DNA from: Montifringilla adamsi
Taxonomy: Eukaryota; Chordata; Aves; Passeriformes; Passeridae
Direction: 5' to 3'
Assembly: GCA_017590115.1 (NCBI GenBank)
Contig: JAGGNK010008448.1
Location: 1,054,001 to 1,118,000, forward strand
DNA length: 64,000 nucleotides
Shown here piece after piece: positions 36,801 through 49,050 of the stretch. Position 1 is the stretch's first letter, and each line of letters starts with the position of its first letter. The position numbers and the translations under genes were made by a program. A model generated the notes under the pieces. It searched no databases. It saw only the letters and a program-made list of their open reading frames with translations, and was not told where the DNA came from.

Positions 36801-37814
36801 TCCAGCAGCAGGCAGTGCTCATGGCTGGGCTCTCAGGTGCTGGAGCTACGGATACATTCATGCTGCAGGCTGGAGGAACACAGGAATACCAAAACTTGTG
36901 AATTTTTATAAAAGCCACCCAGAGGATATGAAGACCACCACATCCCAGTGACTAGAGTAAGAACTGCAGCTCAGTTTCCCACCCTGAATTCAGCCTGGTA
37001 CAAGTTTTGAAGAGGGGAATAACCTGGAGAACAAAGCCAGGTGAAGTCCGTATGAAAATGTAATGTAGGTCTATTGCCAGGGCAGACAGCACTCTTGGAG
37101 GAGTTTAATTTTGGTGTCAGGCTGCCCTCCTTTGCAAAAGCCAGTGATGAATTTTGCACCGCTGAGTTATGCTGTCCTATGCGACTGTAGCTCTGTTTAT
37201 TTTGAAAACTTGCTGTGCTGGAGGGAATTTACGAGCCAGCAATATTTCTACTTTATAGCACTTCCTTCATCCACATTCCTTCGTCTGGTCATTTACACGG
37301 GCTGGGACCACGAGGGGAGGTCAGGGGGGCACTTGAGTGGTATCTAGAGGTTCAGAATGGAAACATGTTTTCTCACGCAAAAATAAATAAGGGAGAAATG
37401 TTTCCATTGCAGAAGAGGAGCAAAGGCTGGGATCCCAGCAGAGACCTACCAGGGAACAGCAGGCTGCCCAGCCAAGGCAATTAACAGCATTTAACAAGAG
37501 ACACACGCTGCACATAACATGTCTATTCCCCTTCTGACACCCTCTGAAGTGTCCTCTTTGGCACACTTCATTTTGGTTGCTTAAAATATTCAGCAGCCGA
37601 AACGCAAAATACAGATGCAGTTGTATCTGAATGAATAACCAAGGTCTAAGGAGCAGCACACGTCTCCCCTGTGCTGCACCTGAACACAAAGCACCTACTC
37701 CCCTTGGATCACAGCTGAAGATTTTGCATTTGAAGAGGCAATAGACAAAAAAAATCCCAGCTGTCCACACTAATTTTCTATACATACATATATATACTCT
37801 CACTCTACTGAGAA
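30841..37814. other. Upstream non-coding DNA
   Basis: No exon, RNA gene or clear repeat element recognised. Open frames are short and without domains. Confidence 0.5.
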
Positions 37815-37976
37815 GTGGTACATGACTCCTCCCTTGATGGAAACACTCAGGGTCAGGCTGGATGGGATTCTGAGCAACCTGATCTAATTGAAGGTGTCCC
37901 TGCTTATTTCAGGGAGTTTGGACTAGGACCTTTAAAGTCCCTTTGAAACAAAATCATTCTAACATCCTATGATGCC
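37815..37976 (+). mobile_element. CR1 LINE, 3' end fragment
   Basis: Reads AGGCTGGATGGGATTCTGAG then CAACCTGATCTAATTGAAG, GTGTCCCTGC, GTTTGGACTAGGACCTTTAA and ends ATTCTAACATCCTATGAT. This is the typical order of the avian CR1 3' end, including its degenerate ATTCTATGA-type terminal repeat. Truncated at the 5' side, as usual for CR1. Confidence 0.85.
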
Positions 37977-40900
37977 CCATCCCTGCCCTTCTCAGGAGCT
38001 GACTGAGATCTCAGCTTGGAATAATGTTCATCTAAAGTTGTCTGAAATCTGTATCTCATAAAATTTCTTATCTAAATCTGCAGCAAAATGAAAAAGACAT
38101 CTGCAAATTTTAAGCATATAATCCTCCAGCCAATCCCACCAAAAGATCAAACAACCACCCGAGCCTGAAAGATCTACAAGATCAGCACAGTCTTACTACA
38201 ATACCAGGAGCACCCAAAAGAGCAGTGTGACCATGACCAAGGCTGGGGTAGTTCTGGTTAGGCTCCAGCTTCCAGATGGGCCAGCAAAGTGCCACACGGT
38301 GGTGTGAAGCTGCAGGAAGCCCTGTCACCATGCCCCTCACCCTGCAGAAAGCACTGAGCCCAGCTGATGTGGTCTGGCCGTGTACACCTGCACTGTACAT
38401 CCGACATTCCACACAGAGGACTTCTCCCCTACATGTGCATGCAGACCACCACCTGCAGTGCTAGGTCTTGGCTACTTTAATACTTTTCACATATTTGTTA
38501 TGAGTCCTGTTGGTCTCACTCCTGCCTTCCCACCCCAAAGATGTCTGTATTTCTGCTTTAGATTAAACAAGCAATTCCCACACAGGCAGTTTGTTAAATG
38601 TCCTTGCAATGACAGACAATACCTTAGAAAGACACAAAGTGCTGATTTATCTGAGGTTACTGGCTACAGCACGTGGTTTAAATCAGATTCTGGCCCATGA
38701 CAGTGATATAAGGGAGAACTCTACTTAATGGTAGTGAAGGGAGCACATCTCCCTTCCTTAATCACACACAGATTTCCAGTTGGATAGAGGCAGGGCTGCC
38801 TATTTGTCCTTCATTATACAAACCATAAACACACACTGGTACACCCAGAGCTTGTCCACTCTAATCATCTATCAAGAATTCCAGATTCCTCCTGTGTTAT
38901 CCAAGTATTTTTTTATTATAACATCCTTTCCTAAAAATTTATACAAACCAACTTCTGTTCTCATCTTATTCTCATTGTTTCCCAACTAAAGTGAAAAGAC
39001 CAGCTTCCCAAAGAAGCTGGTTCTCTGTGTAGATGTTCTTATCTGGGGAAGTACAGAAGTGTTACTTGCAGAGATTCAGCAGCCTTGATTCTGTGACATT
39101 GTCTTTTATTTTAGTCTCAAACAGCTCATCCAATGCTATTCATCAACTCCAGTGCAAAGCCTACCAGATCAGCTCATGCCATGCCTGAGCAGCAGCTTGG
39201 TGTTGCAGCTCAATCATGGTAAGTGCTCATCCAGCTCTGCTTCATAGATGCATAATTGTGAGAGAATCTCTTCTCACTGAAAGAGATTCAATGACAAATG
39301 CTTGGACAACAGTGTTATCTTAAACTGCCACAGCCTTTTTGCGGTTATCTCAAAACCTAAATCAGATGGGACATTTCTGAAGGTACAAAGCAGAATTAAG
39401 TGCCATTAATTTCTAAGTGGCTCCCATGGCAAGTTGAACACCACATAGATATTTGTGGCTTTGAAGAGAGAACCCAAATACTGGACATTTGGCTCCTGCC
39501 TTAAATATCCTTGCAAAGTTTTTTTTGGCAAAGACAATTCTACCAGAAAGGTTGGGGGAAAGCTTTTAAAATTCCATTTGCCATCGGATGTAACTCAGAC
39601 ATGACATTTGTAATGTCATCAGAGCAGAATTGCTGACGTGAAAGAAGAGTGTTGGCAGCAACTTCCATGGGACCAGGATTGGGTCCAGTTTTCACATTTT
39701 CTAGGCATTTTTTGCTAAATGTTATTTTGTATAAAGAAGCGTTTGTTTAGACTCCAGATGTTCAAGTAACCTCCTGTCATATTTTGTCTGCATCTCAGTG
39801 CTCCCATCTGTGATCTGAAGTGTTATGAGGTAAAAGTGGAAGGATTAATTTTGATCTCACTTCCATCTGTTTTACACTCCACTGATTCCCTTCTTGATTT
39901 GTACCAGTGTTTGAGAGCAGGGCTGAAGTGCAGTGGGTGCAGTTCTGCACTGCTCTTACCAGTGTAAACCCAGAAAACAGGACATTCACTATGAACTGAC
40001 CTCTGACAATTATTTGCAGAATTATTTGGGATAAACAGTTGTGATCCAGGAAGTCAGCAAAGTCTGCACAGGCACTTGTTCAGGGAGAACATCTGCTATG
40101 GAACACTTCAATTGTTACCAGTGCTTAACAGATGGGCACTGCTGAGGCTAATGATTGTGAAATATGAACTTTACGATGTTTCTGAGCAACCCACAGCAAT
40201 GTTACTACAGCATATCCAGTGCTGACATCTCTTTATCTACTCTCAGAGTGCTCTGAAGGCAGCCCTAACTTCAAAGCTCTGGTTCTTGTACATCAGTGCC
40301 AGCCTTGGTTACAAGAATAGGAAATTTATTAACACTTCCCTTAATGGCAGTGATTATAATCAAACTGACAGCCTGATTTGGACCAGAATGGCCCATGGTC
40401 ATGGATGGCAAAAGCTCCTCATGAGTGTCAGCTGCGTATGCTGGGGGTTGGAGATGTTCCCCCTCCAATTCCTAAGACACATGTCTCTGTCCCAGGGCTT
40501 GCCTGCGCTGCTCTCCATGCCTGCTCAGACAGGTGATGTCTGAGGGCAGAGAAACATTCTCACTACTTTAGAACCAGACAAAAATCCGTGTCAGGGAGGT
40601 CTGTGTAGGCACTTAAGATCAATTTAGAGTTTGCACTGGCTTACATAGTTCAGGCATCTGTCTAGCGCTGCTGAGAGGGTGAAGATGCATCTGCAGGCAA
40701 TTAAAGACTCCTGGTTCCAGTATTTATTTCTGTAAATAGTTTGTGTTGCAGAATCCCAGCTGGAGGCAGCAGGATCACCAGCATAGGAAACGGGGATACT
40801 TGAATTCCAAATGGGTAAAAGGTATCCTACAACAACACAGAGAACAGCAAAACAAAACTAAAAAACCACTGTCCAAGAAATTAAAAATGACAAAAACCTT

Positions 40901-42835
40901 CTGCTTCCATCTTCACTCTGTCTCAGCAGAAACTGGCAGCAGATCCAAGGCAGTGGGGGGAGTGATTTTTTTCTCTCTTTATGCTACAAGAAAAAATTCT
41001 CAGAGCACTTTGTCGGAAAGAAATCATTAACACAGGAAACATGAATTAAGAGAGACTGCAATTATCTTTGTTACCAGTGAGATGGACCGGGTTTGCCTCC
41101 CAGCTGCACCACTGGAAATCCACCAAGGGAAGCATTTTGGACAAAGATTCTCCAGAGCCTGGAGCACAAACTCTGTCACAAAGATTACAGGAAATCTTCT
41201 GCAATGTAGTGCTAACAGATTTTACAGGGGACCTGAAAATTTCCATGCCTGCTCCAGAACAGAATCCCCTGATGCTCAGCTATCCTGTTCCTCCCCAGGC
41301 CTGGCTGCTGAACCAATCCTAACACAGCCAGGAGCTCAAGGTGATATCACTTGCTAAGTATGAAGTTTGGGATTGAAATGCCTCGTCCTTTCTCATTTTG
41401 CTTGCCAGCACAATCCCTCAGCTCTAGTCAGGGCCTCTTATTTTCCTGAGAACCGTATTTAACCAGAATAGTAATAGTTTGCATGCTCGTCTGACACTAA
41501 AAGAGAAGAATCAGTGGACAGATTATTGGCATGTGGAATTATCTCTTTTCAGATTTTCTGTAATAGCATGGCTATTAAACCAAAGATCATTAATAATAGC
41601 TTGTTTTTGAAGGGAGGAGGAAGGACTGAGAATATATGGATGAAGGGAGTGAGGAGAAGAAGCTGGAACTTCTCCTGACAGCAGGCAGGGAGACAAACCC
41701 CAGCTGTGCTTGTAGCACACTTTGATGTATTCGTAAGGCGTTGAGATAGCACAGCCATTTCCAAATGTATTCACTCACAGTGGTAGCCCGGCCAGCTGGC
41801 GTGTCTGTGTTCCAAGCTGGGAAAGATCCCTGGTCAGCAAAATAAAATGATACTGAAACAGGGGCTGTGAAGAAGCCTGGCTGCCTGTCTCTGCCACAGC
41901 TAGTGTCTCCTGGTGGAAATGTGAGTGTTTGCTTTTAAATTTTGCTTTTATGAGAGCAGAACCTGGTATGGGTTTCAGGTATGTAATATTCTGCTGCTGG
42001 TTTTTTTCCCCTTGCACTAAGAGTGGGGATTATGAAAGCTGAGATGCTTTGGGTTCACTTAAGCAGAAAATGCCAGTCTTCAGATTTCTCTTTTTCTCTC
42101 TTTTTGGGCTCTTTTTTGTTATCACATGAAAGATACCCCCTCACCTCTGAACTGAAACTGCATATCAAAGGGAAGAGATGTTTAATAATAGCAAACACAA
42201 GATAGAGTTCAATCTTCCTCCCTCCCACTGAGAGAGGAATTAATTCTGGGAAAGCACCTCTCAAACCCTTCCAAATCTTCCAAACCCCTCCAAGTCCGCA
42301 ATATTGGACTATAGAAATGCTGAACAAATGAGAACTGTGCAAAGCTCGTATTCTCCACTCTGTTACTAGATGACAAGCCATTTAGCTGACACCATTCCTC
42401 TGCTGCCTGACAGTGCACATCAGCTGAAGCAGGACCGGCAGTGACCACAGCTGACCCTAGGAATGAAGAGGGATGTTTGTCTAACAGGAGATCCATGAAG
42501 GCACCCAAGATGTTGCCATTCCATAAAGGTGCTCACTTCTTTGCACAGCTCTTGATTTCTCTGGCTAATTGATTGTATTCGTTCCCTCTTATACAATGTT
42601 GTGCCGAGGCACACAAGGATTTTTAAAATGATTTGACACTGTTCAGCCCTGAGACAGGTAAAATTGCTGGTTCTAACCTGAGATGCAACAATCTACCACT
42701 CTCACAATCTTCACATCTTCGCTCAATTGCATCTCCCTGATGCAATTGAAAGGTATGTATGAAACAAGCTATAACTTTACAATGCTTTACAACAAAATGA
42801 TCTTTGATTTTGATCAAGATGTATCAGCCCCAGAC
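37977..42835. other. Upstream non-coding DNA
   Basis: No gene recognised. Contains a perfect inverted repeat at 39,601-39,619. Confidence 0.5.
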
Positions 42836-42975
42836 AGAAACGGCTTCAAGTTATGCCAGGGAGGTTTGGACTGGATATGAGACAATTTCTTCACCAAAGG
42901 GGCTGTCAAGCATTGGAACAGGCTGCCCAGGGAAGAAACGGCTACACATCTTTAGAGCATTGGGAACTCTGTAAT
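42836..42975 (+). mobile_element. CR1 LINE fragment
   Basis: Reads AGTTATGCCAGGGAGGTTTG, ACTGGATATGAGACAATTTC, TTCACCAAAGGGGCTGTCAA and GCATTGGAACAGGCTGCCCA, the hallmark run of the CR1 3' region. No coding capacity. Confidence 0.9.
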
Positions 42976-45201
42976 TGGTAAGGATCAGCCCAGCCACACT
43001 GTTCTGGTGCTCAGCTGCAGCTTTGCTCATCATGCCCATTACCCTGTGGCCACTCCAAATTCAGCCAGTAATATCATCCCCAGCTAGAAGAGAGCACCGG
43101 GGAGGTTTGGCAATGATCTGCTAAAGCCTGAAGCTCCCAGCAGGTGCCATCTGCCCTGCAAGCCTTGCCATGTACAAAAAAGGTCACTTTGTTTCCCCTC
43201 ACCTTTGATGCCTTTCCTATAATCCAGTGCTCTTCTCAGTACTACAGCTGGTGTCACTGCCGGTTATAGGGGGAAAGCCTTGAAGTGGGAATGGATGGTG
43301 ATTTTTAAAAAATCTGTTCCATGAAAGATTCCCCTGGACAGGAAGTTTAGCCTTTGGCTCAAGATCGCCTGTGCTGGACAAGTCATCTCAGCAGACAGAA
43401 TGTGCTCTGAAACAGAAATAATGGCATAGTGACAGGGCCCTCATCTAGCAGGCAGGACTGATGGTGCCAGAGTGGCAGGCTCTTCCCTGCAGCCTGAGAA
43501 CATGGCACATCCCACGGGAAACTGCAGACCTGTAACCCCGATGTGCGAGTGCCCAGCCTTACGGATGGTTGTGATGGGATGACACAACTTCCCAGCCTCA
43601 CTGCTGCCCTTTCATACCTCATTAGTCATATTTATTCTGAGGTATATGTTTGGGCTGGGTGGGAGAACATGGGCTTTTTCTTTACATTTTTTTTTTCTTT
43701 TTAGTAATCAGTAATTAGAGTTCCTATACCTCCTGCAGGCCAAATTCAAAGACTGATGTATAAACTAGTATAAGACCGACTTCTTATGATTTTCTTATCA
43801 CCTATCTACAGTCCTAGGCACATATGGAAACCATTCATTATATATCTAGAGCAAAGCAAAGCATCATTTCAGATAGAAAACCTGTCTCTGACAGATATCT
43901 TTTGCATGCTTCACTTATTTTTTATTTTTATTCTCTACTTCTCTCACTCTCAGGTGGTGAATTACACTGAGCTATGAATGATACCACTCTTACCCTTAAC
44001 TTCACAGAAAATTCAGGTCAAATTCAGAGGTAATACAAAGGAATCAAAGTGGAAGTAATGATGGAAGAGTGCAGAGGAACCCTCTCCCATGTCATGCACA
44101 ATCAGGAGCCAGAAGGAAGGTGTGACACACACAAATCTGAGCTCCCTCTGGGACCTTCCTTTACCATTGCAAATCTTCTCAATAAAAAAAGTGTGACAAT
44201 GCTTTTTCATGCAGAGGCTTTGAGATAGTTATAGTGCTGCTATAACCTATTGATGAAATTATTCAGAATGGAACAATCATTTGGCTTGCTGTCTTCAGTC
44301 ACATAAAGACAAAAAACCCTGACAATAAGGCAACATGGTACAGGAAAAACATAGTAAGACAGCCCTCTCATCATGACAAAGAGCATGGCTGTAGCATTGC
44401 TGATTCTGCACTCTTTGCATTGTGTTCACCCCAAAGACCTCCCGAATGGTCCTGCTAAATCCTGCACCCACAAACAGAGTAGGCACTTTCTAACTGTAGA
44501 GTACAGCCAAGATAATGTCAATTTTAATGTCTGCAGCTCTTTCTCATGCCACCCAGAAGAATCCCTGCTGGTTAAGGTCAGTCAAATACTGCCCTTTTTT
44601 GGGGGGATGGCGCTGCATAGATTAGTGAGCAGTAATACTGTTTATAGCTCTTCAGGTAAGAGAGAGTTAAACAAGTTTTATGTTCAGAGCACCTAAAAGG
44701 GTCAAGGGGTCATTTCCTTCATGTGTAACCATTTGACCAGGTGCAACTGTGGAATTTTCCCTTCCTCAAAAGCCTCAAGGTATAGATTACTTCCCAGAGG
44801 TGTGTAATTAATTTAATTGCCCAATTCTCTTTGGATATGGCAAAACTTAAAAATATTGAGCACACAGTGGCTGGAGAGACTGCAGAGATTTGTTTGACAA
44901 ATACCACCATCAGCTCCAGCCTCACTTTTAGATGAATCATCATTTAGGATTAGGGAGGAAACGGAAATGGAAATGTCTCTGAATCCCAGTGAAGTGAGTT
45001 CAGCACTTATTTCCATGAGTTATTTCTGCATTACCCTTTTAAAATCACTGCTCTTTCCCTTGGCACTTCAATGAGCCAATGACCCAGAGTATATGACAAA
45101 AGTGCCCCAGCTTTCAGAGTTCTGAATCTTTTCTGCAGACTCTTATCAGAAGTAGCTAATGTTTTTAAAGCATGCTAATGAAGCCTATTGCTTACAAATA
45201 A

Positions 45202-45262
45202 TATAACTGAGGAAAATAATAACTGAGGAAAATAAATAACTGAGGAAATAACTGAGGAAAAA
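45202..45262 (+). repeat. Short tandem repeat, unit about ATAACTGAGGAAAATA, four copies
   Basis: ATAACTGAGGAAA occurs four times in succession with spacers of 0-4 bases (A/T only). Looks like a young minisatellite. Confidence 0.9.
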
Positions 45263-47908
45263 CAATACAAACAAATTAACCATATAATAGCTATTTTTTT
45301 TTCCTGTTCCTTATTATGGATACATTAGACCTGAAATATATTTGGACTTAGAGTTATTTCTCCAGTTTGTTTCTGTGTAAGGAATGTCATATACACCTCA
45401 CTGGAGCCAAAGGGAAAATACTTCTTTTCTTCAAGATGACCGGGATGGTACATCAGAAATATGAATTTTGGACAAGAATTTCAAGATCAGGCAAGCAGAG
45501 CACACCAGCCCAGAAGTTTAAAGTCTCTACTAGACACTGTAAGGCCTAATACACACTTTTGTAAATGCTACAGTCCTAGATCCTGAGTGGTATTGAGGCA
45601 TTGTGGACAGTCAACTCTTCCTAAACTCCACTGAAAACAAATAGAGTCAAAGTCACTTGACTTATATTGTCTCTTGGCCCTGTTAGTCTCTGAAATTAGG
45701 TGGACTTAAGTTTTGGCATACAGTTTTACTTTGTGTTTGGTTTTGTTTGCTTTTTATTAGTAGAGGTTTAACTCAACACCTGAGAAACCCTGCATGAAAC
45801 AAAGGTCTTCATTAAAATTTTAACACTCCTGCTGCCTCAGTTTAGAGTCAGGAGAGCTCCCACTATGCATGTAATTGTTTTTCCATAGTAAAACGCTCTT
45901 TGCTGAAGGATAATTGATATGAGGCTTAAAATTCTAGCACCAAAATACCCCAAAAAAGTTAACAACTTCTCTAAGTATATGTATGGGCCCCTGATTCCAT
46001 CCTCTGGAGTCCCATCATGTTCTTCAGGGGTGGGCTAGTAAATTGTCTTCTTGGCTTCCTCACTGGCCAAGTTCACCCACACACATCTCATATTCCAAGG
46101 AGTCTGATCCCATAGGTCCATGTAATGTAGCCAGTTTCTTTCCTGCAAATGTGCAGTGAGAATGTGATACCATTTTATTTCTGATGTTAGATCACAGGCA
46201 CAGGCAGTTTACTGGCTTCTGACCTGATGGAGAAGAGCCACCAGGCACTCAGTCCATAGGCAGAGAACATTAATCAATATGTAAATGAGTGTCTGCCTCA
46301 GTCAAAAGCTGAAAAACATGCCAAGACATAAAATTACTGTTTGCCCAGTACCACCAGCTGAAACTGCGATTACATGCAGGATTTTGCTTGTTAATTAGGA
46401 ATTTCTTTCTGGATTAGTCCAGTTCCTCAAAGCCACCAAAAATATGAGGGTGCTTCAGCCTGTCAATTTACCAGCAAATGTCTTTGTTCAGGTCACAAAT
46501 TAAAGCTGAGGGAATTCCTCAGCCTTCATCCTACTGATCCCCTGCCTTTGCTTGCTGAGGGAAAAGCAAGCATAAAACATGCTCAAATTCTTACAGCTTC
46601 CCTCATCCTCTGCCTTATGGGCTGCATTACTGGCCCCTCAGCTGGTCCCAAGAACACAGCCTCCTTCTAGCCAGAAAGTCCCACCAGACACACATTTCTA
46701 CTGTTCTTGCTTATACAATCAGGCTAAGCCCCAAAACTCCTTGCTCCTGCAATGGAGACTTCTCAGATGAGTTTGGTGATATTAGAAATGCGTGCTGGGC
46801 AGCAATATCTCCTTAAATATCCTTGGCCAGCCATGGCTTTACAATGTTTGTAGCCTTTTGTCATAATCTAAAGATGTAAGGGGAGTTCAGTGGAATAAAG
46901 CAGCAAATCTGCTATTGGGAGAGAGGGAAAATGAAGTTAATTAATACCAGTTTTAGCCAGGTTACAGTATGGTGAGTTTTATACAGATGTTTACAGTATC
47001 TACCCAAAGCAGGAATAACTCTGAGATCTTTCTCCAGTGCTAAACTCTACACCCTACAGAGGATCACAGCAGTGTGACTGGGCCAATAACCATCCCAGTG
47101 GTGGAGGCCTGTGGTCCCAGGACATCTGCTGCCTCCAGGATCTGCCACAGAGGGTTTCAGCCTGGGGATGACAGACAAATTCTGGTGTGCAACTTCTGGT
47201 TACAACGCCGAGATGATTCTGAGCTATGTGCTAGTCTGGAAATCGTGTTCAGCCAGGCTGCCTCAACTCTGGTCTGGGCTGTAGCACAGCTTTCTCCAGG
47301 TCCTGGAACAGTCTGAGGCTGGGAAGGCACAAATGTGGTTCAAAGTCACTGTCCTGCAACTCTTCCCAAGGATGGGAGATGTGGGCTGTATCATCTGGAG
47401 ACACATCACAAAACCTCACCCTGCCAGCTCAGACCTGAGCACAGCTCCCTAAAGTCTCTGTGTGTGCAGTCTGTCCAAAGCTGTGGGAGCAGGGATAACC
47501 CATGGCCACACACAGCTCAGCACACTTGACCAGCGCTTTCCTCTGAAGGATGGACCTAAACTTCAGTAAAAGCAATCCAGAACTGTAGGAAGTAAAAGAT
47601 GTTAACTAGTAAAGCCACTCATCTTGTAATCCTTCAGGGGTGGTTGTGGTGGAGCAGCAAGATTGATTGGAGCTGCTTAGCTTAACAAAGTGATCTAGGG
47701 AAGGTGTGGAGTCATCTGCAGATATTGAATGCCTTTGTGCAAGTACCATGGAGGACAGGCAAATTCACTGAGGTGCCAGAAAAATGAATAAGAAGGGATA
47801 AAGAAAGGAAATTAACAAGACATCATGGCTGTCAGAAGGAATTTGCTGATATTACTCAGAGGAATAATCTCCCTGCTTCAAACACATAAAACTAAACCAG
47901 ATAAAATA

Positions 47909-47910
<2 letters not shown>

Positions 47911-47941
<31 letters not shown>
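47911..47941 (+). repeat. A31 homopolymer
   Basis: Uninterrupted A run. The upstream sequence is not a recognised SINE or processed gene copy. Confidence 0.95.
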
Positions 47942-47944
<3 letters not shown>

Positions 47945-48919
47945 ACAGTAGAAAAAGCAATAAAAGCATTCTGGACTCAGCTTCCAAGGGTGGAAAGACA
48001 AAGATCTCAGGAAGACTTTGCTGTCTATCATCTCCAGGTTTCTCTGAAATTTCAGGCTCTCCTGGGAGCGCTCATTCAAATTCATGCAAAGTTGAATTAA
48101 ACAATATTGAGCTACTACTGTGTATTCCACCATAAATTCCATTCAGAATAAAATGAAAAGATATTTCTGGAGACCTATAAGATCTTGTTAAATGAACAAA
48201 ACCAAGTGGGACTTCCTGCCTAGATATCTTTTTCTTGAGATTATCCAAAGGCTCTTTCTTGACAGAGATTCCCCAGATTATTATCATTGTTGCTTCCTGT
48301 AATAAAAAAAAAATTCCTTAAAAGTTAGTCTGAATGAATGCTGAATCTGTGCTTCTCCAGCCAAGGAGCCCTTCCCCAAAGCCACTGGAGGCTGTTTGCC
48401 ACTGTTTTATGTTAGTCTGTCACTGATAGATTGACTGAATGCCCAACCATGTCTGCCTGCCAAAGATCAATGGCTTCCTCCAGAAAGAAGTAGCCTGGGG
48501 GAAGAGGAATGCCTGGACCAAACAGCTTCCTGGTCTCCCATGCAGTTTATGGGCCTGATAATCCTCTTGCTTATCTCAGGGCAACACCAGGGTTCATCCC
48601 CTTCCACAGGGAGGAGAGATATGCAAGATAGTGACACTATCAGTGCAGAGGGCAGTGGTTGCTTGAAAAAAATCACATAGATCTATCTTTTTTAGGTTTC
48701 CTCAACATTTTATTATCAGGAGAACATAAGGTAAATAAGACAAGCAAGACAATAGTGTGGCAGAATTCCTCGTGCAGCAAGTGCTGGGCAAACTTTGCAA
48801 AATTCAGATGTCATTTGGTCTGGATCAACAGCTGAAATATGTTGAAGGTCACTTGTGTGCCACCCTGTATGAGAGATACTGATAACTGTAGGGAGTCCCA
48901 AGAAAAGCTGATAAGACAG

Positions 48920-49050
48920 CTGGGAGTCTAGAGCACGTGAAATATGAGATGCTGAAGGAACTGGGTTTTTCTACCATGGGGAAGAGGAGGCTGGACAGGG
49001 AAGGAACCAATTGTATCTCCTCCTTCCTGAAGGAACTTGTAGTCAAGACA
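48920..49050 (+). mobile_element. CR1 LINE fragment
   Basis: Reads GAGTCTAGAGCACGTGAAAT, ATGAGATGCTGAAGGAACTG, GGGAAGAGGAGGCTGGACAG and CCTGAAGGAACTTGTAG, corresponding to the CR1 segment just before the 3' region. Diverged and interrupted. Confidence 0.8.

Larger units (their letters stand above)
42976..48919. other. Upstream non-coding DNA
   Basis: No gene recognised. Holds the tandem repeat at 45,202-45,262 and an A31 run at 47,911-47,941. Confidence 0.5.

Noticed and set aside
45202..45262. Tandem repeat as a CRISPR-like array
   Set aside because: Spacers are only 0-4 bases and the host is a vertebrate; it is a minisatellite.
47800..47945. A31 run as the tail of a processed pseudogene or SINE
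   Set aside because: The preceding sequence matches no gene or SINE I know and no target-site duplication is visible.
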